NCBI RefSeq assembly: GCF_000469545.1 | Contig: NZ_KI273065.1 | Span: 1-64,000 of the forward strand | DNA from: Mitsuokella sp. oral taxon 131 str. W9106 | GTDB taxonomy: Bacteria; Bacillota; Negativicutes; Selenomonadales; Selenomonadaceae | DNA length: 64,000 bases | Direction: 5' to 3' | Part shown: piece by piece, positions 57,743 through 64,000 of the stretch | Numbering within the stretch: the stretch's first letter is position 1 | Layout: each line of letters begins with the position of its first letter | Position numbers and translations under genes: made by a program | The notes under the pieces: generated by a model | The model's database searches: none | What the model was told of the DNA's origin: nothing | The model's input: the letters and a program-made list of their open reading frames with translations, nothing else

Positions 57743-58633
57743 TTACCCCAATCCGAATGTATCGGACTGTTCCATTTCATAGAGAAAATATGTGACTGCG
57801 ACGAGATCTGCCGAGCCGCCAGGACTGATCCACGAATCAATCAGATGCGCGTCGAGTGCTGCAACCGCTTCACGTCCCGCCTTCGTTCCCATGCCCCCAA
57901 GCGTAAGGATGCGAGCGGACTCGCGCTGCACCGCATAGAGCGAGGGAAGATCACGTCGCCCGATGATATTCGTATCCATGTTGTGCGCCATGAGTACGAG
58001 AAGGACATCGACGAGCGAATCGTTCAGCAGTGTATGCGCCGCCCTGCGCAAGCGATAGGTTGGCAAGGCATACTCGCGGACAAGCGGGAACCCTGCCTCC
58101 GCCTCGCCGCGCACGCCCGTCAGACCGTAGGCGAGATAGACCGCCTCGCCTTTCGTACCGGGCACGACATCCTGTATGAGCGCGCCATAGTCCGTGCGGC
58201 AGAGTCCCGCGCAGACCATCCGCGTCACATCCAGAACCGCATTGGCGGTCAGCCGCCCGCCATGTGCTAAGAGCCACCCAGCCGAACCGAGCAAAACGCC
58301 GAAACTGAATATCGCTCCCTTGTGTGTATTCACGCCTCCCGTGCGTGCATACATGGCTTTTTCTGCCGCGCAGCCGATCAAACGAAGCTGCGTGAGCAGT
58401 GTATCGAGATGCCTATGCGCCGCCCCCATGCGCGCAAATTCCGCGAAGTATGGGGCAAGCACCGCAGCCGATACTTGAAATGTCAAGAGATCCATATCGT
58501 CGTGCGCCCCATTATTCACACGATCCACGAGCCCCGGCTTCGGCGTCGCCGCCACTTCTACGAGCAGCGCCTCCACGGCGAGCGCGGCAAGGCGATCCGC
58601 ACGCTTTGTTTCCCATGACAAGGCCGTATTCAA
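57743..58633 (-). CDS. citG: Triphosphoribosyl-dephospho-CoA synthase
   Basis: A 296-aa CitG, which makes the citrate lyase prosthetic-group precursor from ATP and dephospho-CoA. Motifs: TPKPGLVDRVNNGAHDDM, GVNTHKGAIFSFG, and DTNIIGRRD. In several enterobacteria and lactobacilli citG is fused to citX; here they are separate. The only in-frame start that keeps the conserved N-terminus is TTG, either at 58633 (overlapping the citF stop by four bases, so translationally coupled) or four codons later at 58621; I see no strong ribosome site. Confidence 0.93.
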   Translation of the reverse strand: MNTALSWETKRADRLAALAVEALLVEVAATPKPGLVDRVNNGAHDDMDLLTFQVSAAVLAPYFAEFARMGAAHRHLDTLLTQLRLIGCAAEKAMYARTGGVNTHKGAIFSFGVLLGSAGWLLAHGGRLTANAVLDVTRMVCAGLCRTDYGALIQDVVPGTKGEAVYLAYGLTGVRGEAEAGFPLVREYALPTYRLRRAAHTLLNDSLVDVLLVLMAHNMDTNIIGRRDLPSLYAVQRESARILTLGGMGTKAGREAVAALDAHLIDSWISPGGSADLVAVTYFLYEMEQSDTFGLG

Positions 58634-60189
58634 AGCTCGACTGGCTTGATCTTGCGCACGACATCGAGGATCGTACCGTCACGCGCCTCCAAAATGGCGA
58701 TCACCGAATCCTCCCATTCGAGCTCGTCCGGCTCGCCCACCAGGCTGTACGCTTTCTCTTGCAGCGCCTCTATCGTCGTATGGACGATCCCTGCCGCATC
58801 GAGGCACTCGATCAGATCCCCGCGCGCCGGATTGACCGCGATGCCGTAGTCCGTCACGAGCACATCCACGCAGTCTCCCGGCGTCGTCACGGTGACGACC
58901 TTCTTGCAGACCGTCGCCATCCGCCCGCGCACGAGCGGCGTGACAATGATGCAGCACTTGCTCCCCGCCGCCGTGTCCGGATGCCCGCCCGGCGCGCCGC
59001 GCAGCACGCCGTCCGAGCCGGTCAGCACATTGACGTTGAAATCCGTGTCAATCTCCAGGGCCGCAAGCACCACGAAGTCGAGCTTGTTGACGTAGGCGCC
59101 CTTGTTCGCGGGATTCGCGTACTCGCTCGTGGAGATCTCAAGATGCTTGTCGGGATGTGCCGCGAGATGCTCGATTGCCTTCGTGTCAAAGTCCTGCGTG
59201 TCGAGCAGCTTGCGCACGAGCCCCTTGTCCATGAGGTCGCAGATATTGCCTCCCATGCCGCCGAGAGCGAATCCCATCACGATCCCCCGCTCGCGCATAT
59301 AGTCCTCAAGGTAGCGGTTGACCGCGAGCGACGGCCCGCCGACGCCCGTCTGGAAGGAGAACCCGTCCTTAAAGTACGGCGTCGCCGCCATGATCCTGGC
59401 GCAGTTCTCCGCCATCATGAGGTTGCGCGGATCCTCGGTGACGCGCGCTTCCTTCGTGCCGATCTTCTTCGGATCGCCGATCGCATCCACGACGACGACA
59501 CAGTCCACATCGATCGAGGAAATGGCGGCAGGCATATTCGGGAACGGAACGAGCGTGTCCGTCACGACGACGACATGATTGGCATAGCGCGAGTCTGCGA
59601 CGGCGTAGCCGAGCGTGCCGCAGTTGTTCTTCCCCCCCGTGCCGCTTGCGTTGCCGTAGTCATCCGCCGACGACGCCGCGATAAACGTGATGTCGATAGA
59701 GAGTTCCCCCGTCTCGATCGCACGCGGGCGTCCGCCGTGGCTGCGGATGATCGCCGGCGTTTTCAGTTTCCCCGCCGAAATGACCTCGCCGATCCGTCCG
59801 CGCACGCCCGAGGACTGGACGCCGATGATCTTGCCTTCCTCGATGTAGTCCGCGAGGAGATCCTGTGCACTGCCGAGGGAGGTGGTCGCGACCGTCAGAT
59901 CCTTGAGTCCCATTTCCTCGACGAGCACCTTCATGACCATGCTCGTCACATAGTCGCCGTTGCGAAAGGCATGATGGAAGGAGACGGTCATGCCGTCGTG
60001 CGCGCCGCATTTCTCGCACGCCTCACGGATCGAGCCGAGCACCTTCGATTCCTGCGGCTTCTCTGCGCGGCGCACCACTGGCCCTGCCTTATGGTAGGCC
60101 TTGCCGTCCATATGGAATTTGCCTTGGTAGACCTCCTTGCCCCCTGTGAGGAGTTTGTCTGGAATCTCTCTGCCCACTGCATTTTTCAT
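58630..60189 (-). CDS. citF: Citrate lyase alpha subunit
   Basis: A 519-aa CitF, the citrate:acetyl-ACP transferase subunit, matching the family length (about 510 aa). Identifying segments are VQSSGVRGRIGEVISAGKL, ITFIAASSADDYGNASG, FQTGVGGPSLAVNRYLEDYM and EISTSEYANPANKGAYVN. It replaces acetyl on the CitD carrier by citryl. AAAGGAG lies nine bases before the ATG. It follows citE by 15 bp. Confidence 0.95.
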   Translation of the reverse strand: MKNAVGREIPDKLLTGGKEVYQGKFHMDGKAYHKAGPVVRRAEKPQESKVLGSIREACEKCGAHDGMTVSFHHAFRNGDYVTSMVMKVLVEEMGLKDLTVATTSLGSAQDLLADYIEEGKIIGVQSSGVRGRIGEVISAGKLKTPAIIRSHGGRPRAIETGELSIDITFIAASSADDYGNASGTGGKNNCGTLGYAVADSRYANHVVVVTDTLVPFPNMPAAISSIDVDCVVVVDAIGDPKKIGTKEARVTEDPRNLMMAENCARIMAATPYFKDGFSFQTGVGGPSLAVNRYLEDYMRERGIVMGFALGGMGGNICDLMDKGLVRKLLDTQDFDTKAIEHLAAHPDKHLEISTSEYANPANKGAYVNKLDFVVLAALEIDTDFNVNVLTGSDGVLRGAPGGHPDTAAGSKCCIIVTPLVRGRMATVCKKVVTVTTPGDCVDVLVTDYGIAVNPARGDLIECLDAAGIVHTTIEALQEKAYSLVGEPDELEWEDSVIAILEARDGTILDVVRKIKPVEL

Positions 60190-60204
60190 ATCCCTGCACT
60201 CCTT

Positions 60205-61116
60205 TTACAAATCGCCGTGGTAGACGCCGCACGCCTTCGCAAGGGCGATCACGCGCTGCGCGTCCTCGATGAAGGGGATGTCGACCATCTTGCCGTTCAC
60301 CGTGTAGACACCGACGCCCCGCTTCGACTGCTCCTCGTAGCTGCGCACGTAGAGCTCCGCTGTCGCGATCTCCTTCTCCGTCGGGGCAAAGGTCTTGTGC
60401 ACATAGGCGATCTGGCGCGGGTTGATGAGGCTTTTTCCGTCAAACCCCATCGCGTGATCGAGTTCCACCTCCGCGCGGAAGCCCTCCTCATCGTCGAGCG
60501 ATGTGAACACCGTGTCAAAGCATTGGATCCCCGCCTCACGCGCCGCGAGCAGCATGAGGCTGCGCGCCGTATTGATCTCGATGCCGCTGCGCTCGGTACG
60601 GACGTGCATGCTCTTGCGGAAGTCGCCGCCCGAAATCGCCACGCCGAGCATACGCTCCGACGCCTGGCAGATCTCGCGCGCGTTCAGAATCCCCTTCGGG
60701 CTTTCGAGCGCCGCCATGAGCAGCGTCCGCCCCTCCTCGACGCCGAACTCCTTCTCCGCCGCAAGCACGTGCTCCTCGATCCGCCGCACATCATCCGCAC
60801 TCTCGCATTTGGCGATGCGCACGCCGTCCGCGCCGCCCGCGACGCAGACGCGCACATCCTCCTGCCAGTGCGGGGTATCGAGCCCATTAATGCGTACAAT
60901 GACCTCGGTATCCCCATAGTCGATATGCTTCAGCGCATGGTAGAGCGAAAAGCGTGCGGCGTCCTTTTGGTTCTCCGCCACGGCATCCTCGAGATCGAGC
61001 ATGATGCTGTCCACGCCGTAGATATAGGCATCCTTGATCAGTCCCGGGCGCTGCGCGTTCATGAACATCATCGTACGGCGCAGGCGGAACCGCTCCGGCC
61101 TTGGTCTTGGAATCAT
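60205..61116 (-). CDS. citE: Citrate lyase beta subunit
   Basis: A 303-aa CitE, citryl-ACP lyase, of the HpcH/HpaI aldolase fold. Seen: RRTMMFMNAQRPGLIKDA, the acidic SIMLDLEDAVAENQKDAAR, ALESPKGILNAREI with the metal-binding Glu, and FDGKSLINPRQIAYVHKTFAP. It splits citryl-carrier to oxaloacetate and acetyl-carrier. The start at 61116 overlaps the citD stop (ATGA) and has GGGGAGG about nine bases upstream. Confidence 0.95.
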   Translation of the reverse strand: MIPRPRPERFRLRRTMMFMNAQRPGLIKDAYIYGVDSIMLDLEDAVAENQKDAARFSLYHALKHIDYGDTEVIVRINGLDTPHWQEDVRVCVAGGADGVRIAKCESADDVRRIEEHVLAAEKEFGVEEGRTLLMAALESPKGILNAREICQASERMLGVAISGGDFRKSMHVRTERSGIEINTARSLMLLAAREAGIQCFDTVFTSLDDEEGFRAEVELDHAMGFDGKSLINPRQIAYVHKTFAPTEKEIATAELYVRSYEEQSKRGVGVYTVNGKMVDIPFIEDAQRVIALAKACGVYHGDL

Positions 61117-61415
61117 TGGACCACACCTCCCCACGGAATATTCTTATCGGATATGCCGGCGCTGCGGAACACCGCGCACTCCACACGCGCGCGGATCGTG
61201 CAGTCCAAAGCGCCCTGATCCACCACCTGCACGCGCGCAGACGAAACGCCGAGGCGTTTCAGCGTGTCCAGCACGGTCTTTTGGATGGCGCGACCGTATT
61301 GGTTCATGACGCTGCTCTCCAAACGCAGCTCGATGCCCGCCGTGCCCGGCTCAACCGTGACCTGCACATCGCTGGATTCCAGTGTCCCTGCCATCGCCAT
61401 TGTCTCAATCTGCAT
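61113..61415 (-). CDS. citD: Citrate lyase gamma subunit (acyl carrier)
   Basis: A 100-aa CitD carrier protein. The prosthetic-group serine is Ser14 in AGTLESSDVQV, the same position as in studied CitD proteins. The C-terminal part (ARVQVVDQGALDCTIRARVECAVFRSAG) is typical. The long open frame runs 84 codons further upstream into non-coding DNA; ATG 61415 has TAGGAGG and the right N-terminus. It is the first gene of the lyase operon. Confidence 0.95.
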   Translation of the reverse strand: MQIETMAMAGTLESSDVQVTVEPGTAGIELRLESSVMNQYGRAIQKTVLDTLKRLGVSSARVQVVDQGALDCTIRARVECAVFRSAGISDKNIPWGGVVQ

Positions 61416-61446
61416 AACGATCCTCCTAACCATCAAGTATAATATC

Positions 61447-61475
61447 ATCATAGCAGGAGCCATATTCTCTGTAAA
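61447..61475 (-). promoter_or_regulatory. Promoter of the citD operon
   Basis: Minus strand TTTACA (61470-61475), 17 bp, TATGAT (61447-61452), both five-of-six matches. It lies in the 190-bp region shared with the divergent lysR gene. Confidence 0.75.
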
Positions 61476-61533
61476 CGCTCCCATTTTTCCGACTGTGGCA
61501 TTCCATAAAAGAATGTTATCCGCACATTTTTTA

Positions 61534-61564
61534 ATCGCAAAAGCGATGGAAATTATGATATAAT
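61534..61564 (+). promoter_or_regulatory. lysR promoter region with dyad
   Basis: ATCGC-AAAA-GCGAT (61534-61547) is a perfect dyad. TATAAT (61559-61564) follows 11 bp later and is a likely -10 for lysR, with a poor -35 that would lie within the dyad. The site lies between the divergent promoters and about 60 bp upstream of the citD -35, a normal location for LysR-type regulator binding. Confidence 0.5.
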
Positions 61565-61605
61565 AAATATTGTATATTCGCGCTTGAGAAGGGGAGGGGG
61601 ATCGG

Positions 61606-62472
61606 ATGAACACACAGGATATCCAACTCCTCAAGACACTGCACCGTACAAGCAATATCACACGCACAGCAGAGGAGCTCTACACGACGCAGTCCTCGGT
61701 ATCCAAACGCATTCGGCAGCTGGAGAAGGAGCTTGGCATCATTCTTGTCCTGCGCTCTCGCCGCGGCATCCAATTCACACCGGCAGGCGAGATCGTCCTG
61801 CGCCACGTCAATGCGATCACGCGCGAGCTCACATCGATGAATCAGGAACTCAACGACACGCAGGGCATTATCTCCGGCACACTGCGTGTCGGTGTGTCGA
61901 TCAACTATGCGTTGTACCGTCTGCCTCCGCTTCTCCGACGCTATCAGAAGCGCTACTCGCTCGTGCGTACGCAGACGATCATCGAGGCCAGCCAGAAGAT
62001 CTACTCCATGTTCATTGCAGGACAGATAGAACTCGCCATCGTGCGCGGCGAATACTCGGACTGGACCGGCTCGCGCATTCTCCTAGGGCGTGAACCCATC
62101 TGCGCCATTACCTGCCCCGAACACTGCGACCTTCCTCTGCGTGAGCTGCCGCAGGTCATTCGCAAGGCGGATCTTGAGATGGAACGCGACACGGCGCTTT
62201 GGTGCAGGGAGAACAAGATCCCCACAGCAAAGAATCAGGTATTTGCGAACAGCACTGCTACCTGCATCGAGATGGTGCGGCAAGGACTCGGATGGGGCAT
62301 CGTACCGAAGATCTGTCTCGCGCATTTCGATGGCTGCATCCGCCCCATGCGCTTTGCAGACGGCCGTCCACTCGTGCGTTCCACCTATCTCCTCTACACG
62401 GAGCAAACTGCTGCCTTGCCGCAGATTCAAGCCTTTATCGACCTGCTTGCCGAGACAAAGGAGAACCTATGA
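61606..62472 (+). CDS. LysR-family regulator, likely of citrate genes
   Basis: A 288-aa LysR-type transcription factor. Winged helix-turn-helix at 1-60 (TRTAEELYTTQSSVSKRIRQLEKELG) and a substrate-binding domain from about 88 (LRVGVSINYALYRLPPLLRRYQ, GQIELAIVRGEYSDW, MVRQGLGWGIVPKICL). It is divergent from citD and overlaps citC by four bases, so it most probably controls citrate lyase synthesis in answer to citrate or a product. Classical citrate operons of enterobacteria use the CitAB two-component system instead. GGAGGGGG stands upstream of the ATG. Confidence 0.93.
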   Translation: MNTQDIQLLKTLHRTSNITRTAEELYTTQSSVSKRIRQLEKELGIILVLRSRRGIQFTPAGEIVLRHVNAITRELTSMNQELNDTQGIISGTLRVGVSINYALYRLPPLLRRYQKRYSLVRTQTIIEASQKIYSMFIAGQIELAIVRGEYSDWTGSRILLGREPICAITCPEHCDLPLRELPQVIRKADLEMERDTALWCRENKIPTAKNQVFANSTATCIEMVRQGLGWGIVPKICLAHFDGCIRPMRFADGRPLVRSTYLLYTEQTAALPQIQAFIDLLAETKENL

Positions 62473-63506
62473 TCACGACCATCTATCCATCTGACCGTAC
62501 GGGCATGGAACGCGTGCGCGCCCTGCTCGAACGGGAAGGTCTGCACATGGACGCAAATCTCGACTATACTTGCGCCATTCTTGACGAGTCGTACATGCCC
62601 ATCGCGACGGGCAGCTGCTGCGGCAACACGCTCCGCTGCTTCGCCGTCGACAATACGCATCGAGGGGAAGGCCTGCTGAACGAAGTCCTCTCCCATCTCA
62701 TGACCGTGCAGCAGGAGCGCGGGAACGCCGCCGTCTTCCTCTACACAAAAGGCGATTCCGTCCGCTTCTTCCGCAATCTCGGCTTTCATGAAATTGCCCG
62801 TGTCTCGGACATAATCGTTTTTCTCGAAAATCGCCGCTGGGGATTTTCCGACTATCTGAAAGCATTGCAGCAGGAAAGTCCCGCGAGCGCCCAAAATGCG
62901 GCGGCAATTGTAATGAATGCAAATCCTTTTACGCTCGGACATCTCTGCCTCGTGGAGCATGCATCCGCAGAAAACGAATGGGTGCATCTCTTTATCGTGA
63001 GCGAGGAGGCGAGCCTCTTTCCCTTTGCCGTGCGTGAGCGCCTCATACGTGAGGGAACGGCGCATCTCAAAAATATTGTCTATCATCGAACGAGTTCCTA
63101 TATCATCAGCCAGGCAACCTTCCCCAGCTATTTCCAAAAGGATGAAGATGCCGTTATCCTAAGCCATGCGCAGCTCGATATTGCCGTGTTTTCACGCATT
63201 GCAAAGGCGCTCTCTATCACGCGCCGCTATGTCGGCGCAGAGGAGTCAAGCCATGTCACACGTCTCTACAACGAGATTATGCTGCACGATCTCCCACGTG
63301 CAGGCATTTCGTGCAGGATCATCCCACGCAGGGAACACGCAGGCACACCAATCAGTGCCTCCACCGTACGCCGGGCGATTCAGGCAGGCAATATGAGCAT
63401 CCTCCCCTCCCTCGTTCCGCCTGCAACACTCGCCTTTCTCCAAAGTGAGGAAAGCGCTGCCATTCGCAGAAAGATTGCAGAGGCAGCAGACGTCGTTCAC
63501 TACTAA
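62469..63506 (+). CDS. citC: Citrate lyase ligase (acetate:SH-citrate lyase ligase)
   Basis: A 345-aa CitC, which acetylates the CitD prosthetic group using ATP. An N-terminal GNAT-like domain (about 25-110; LRCFAVDNTHRGEGLLNEVLSHLM) is followed by a nucleotidyltransferase domain with IVMNANPFTLGHLCLVE (the HxGH-like site) and a C-terminal ISASTVRRAI motif in place of ISSTKVR. The start ATG at 62469 overlaps the lysR stop; the open frame extends 90 codons upstream inside lysR but those codons are shadow. Its stop codon lies in a 14-bp tandem repeat. Confidence 0.94.
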   Translation: MITTIYPSDRTGMERVRALLEREGLHMDANLDYTCAILDESYMPIATGSCCGNTLRCFAVDNTHRGEGLLNEVLSHLMTVQQERGNAAVFLYTKGDSVRFFRNLGFHEIARVSDIIVFLENRRWGFSDYLKALQQESPASAQNAAAIVMNANPFTLGHLCLVEHASAENEWVHLFIVSEEASLFPFAVRERLIREGTAHLKNIVYHRTSSYIISQATFPSYFQKDEDAVILSHAQLDIAVFSRIAKALSITRRYVGAEESSHVTRLYNEIMLHDLPRAGISCRIIPRREHAGTPISASTVRRAIQAGNMSILPSLVPPATLAFLQSEESAAIRRKIAEAADVVHY

Positions 63507-63531
63507 TTGTTCACTACTAGTTATTCACTAC
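63495..63531 (+). repeat. 14-bp tandem repeat over the citC stop
   Basis: GTTCACTACTAATT (63495-63508), GTTCACTACTAGTT (63509-63522) and a partial third copy ATTCACTAC (63523-63531). The first copy contains the final codons of citC and its TAA stop. The repeats fill the short gap before citX. Confidence 0.85.
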
Positions 63532-63547
63532 GAAAGGAGCGGTATGT

Positions 63548-64000
63548 ATGTTCAGCGGTATCCCGATAGATCTGCCCGCTATGCTCGCCGCACGTGAGGA
63601 ACGCGCCGCACGGCAGGACATATGGCTGAAACAATACGCCTGTCCTATCCTCTCCTTCACGCTCAATATTCCGGGTTCAGTCAAAACCTCTCCCGATCTG
63701 CGGCGTGCGTTTGATACGGGTCTTGCAGCATTGGAGGATGCGCTGGAATCCGCAGGGCTGTCCGCCATAGCGCGGGACGAAATCCATGCGCCGACGGGTG
63801 ATGAGGCACTGCTTGCCATCAGAGGGCATGCAGCAGCAATCAAGGAGATTGCAACGAAGCTCGAAGAAGATCATCCACTCGGTCGTCTCTTCGATATGGA
63901 CGTTCTGAACGCAGATGGGACAAAGCTTTCGCGCAGAGTCCCGCGCCGCTGCCTGCTCTGCGCCGAACAGGCGCAAAACTGTGCGCGCAGCCGCCGTCAC
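63548..64000 (+). CDS. citX: Citrate lyase holo-ACP synthase (partial)
   Basis: The frame is open from ATG 63548 to the window end (151 codons), so the gene is cut by the edge. It encodes CitX, which transfers the phosphoribosyl-dephospho-CoA group to CitD. Visible: LLAAREERAARQ-type N-terminus (MLAAREERAARQDIWLKQY), FTLNIPGSVKTSPDLRRAFD, GRLFDMDVLNADG with the acidic pair, and RRCLLCAEQAQNCARSRRH near the end. Full CitX is about 180 aa, so only a few tens of residues are missing unless citX is fused onward. GGAG lies eight bases before the ATG, after citC. Confidence 0.92.
   Translation, partial: MFSGIPIDLPAMLAAREERAARQDIWLKQYACPILSFTLNIPGSVKTSPDLRRAFDTGLAALEDALESAGLSAIARDEIHAPTGDEALLAIRGHAAAIKEIATKLEEDHPLGRLFDMDVLNADGTKLSRRVPRRCLLCAEQAQNCARSRRH

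Noticed and set aside
58399-61218. 939-codon open frame on the plus strand opposite citE, citF and citG
   Set aside because: It is a shadow of GC-rich coding DNA: the minus strand encodes three unmistakable citrate lyase proteins, and the plus frame is Arg/His-rich with no family motif or ribosome site.
1-64000. CRISPR arrays, rRNA or tRNA genes, prophage
   Set aside because: I saw no regularly spaced repeats of 24-40 bp, no rRNA-like sequence, no cloverleaf with a TTCGA-type loop, and no phage structural genes.

Overview
The window looks like a chromosomal segment of a diderm Firmicute of the class Negativicutes, most likely a Selenomonas-type organism. The main evidence is an outer-membrane (OM) biogenesis gene set (lpxD, an LpxL-like acyltransferase, bamA, tamB, tolC, an mlaD with a C-terminal barrel, Skp/OmpH paralogues) alongside an OmpM-type porin that carries an S-layer-homology domain. 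Clostridial-style features accompany it: strong GGAGG ribosome sites, several TTG/GTG starts, FloA flotillin. I read all genes by eye; no database search was run.

Layout. 1-5,450 (- strand): a lactose/galactoside operon (cytidylate-kinase-like gene, GPH-family symporter, lacZ) behind a sigma-70 promoter and two LacI-type operators. 5,470-9,200 (- strand): a three-gene fumarate reductase/succinate dehydrogenase of the MfrABE (SdhABE) type with a Tat-exported flavoprotein. 9,400-14,400 (+ strand): a molbindin, an OmpM porin and an exported GH13 amylase/neopullulanase. 14,480-32,370 (- strand): an 18-kb OM-assembly cluster in the order mlaE-mlaF-mlaD-tolC-tamB-sigma factor-membrane protein-bamA-OM protein-three Skp-like genes-lpxD-lpxL, with a main promoter at its head and an internal promoter ahead of the Skp genes. 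32,400-37,260 (- strand): a YbhGFSR-like ABC exporter. 37,280-40,740 (- strand): floA with a partner gene, then an exported M48 protease with a repeat-rich tail. 40,830-44,420 (+ strand): ThrE-type exporter, SLC13/DASS carboxylate transporter, membrane-anchored HMA protein. 44,500-45,400: a decayed IS5-family element. 45,400-49,960 (- strand): long glutamine synthetase with an attenuator-like leader, then feoAB with a small Cys-rich membrane protein. 50,035-50,109: a miniature element whose ends resemble those of the dead IS. 50,180-54,500 (- strand): endonuclease III-like glycosylase, gene debris, and a FecCD-type ABC importer in one operon with cobI. 54,650-56,230 (- strand): guaB. 56,300-64,000: citrate fermentation, with citD-citE-citF-citG-CitMHS transporter on the - strand and a divergent lysR-citC-citX on the + strand; citX runs off the window.

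Physiology suggested: an anaerobe that takes up lactose, alpha-glucans, citrate and dicarboxylates, cleaves citrate with citrate lyase, and probably uses a periplasmic methylmenaquinol:fumarate reductase as an electron sink. The most distinctive part is the OM cluster, which contains a sigma factor next to an unrecognised single-pass membrane protein, three differently anchored Skp-like proteins and a promoter with a perfect dyad inside its spacer.
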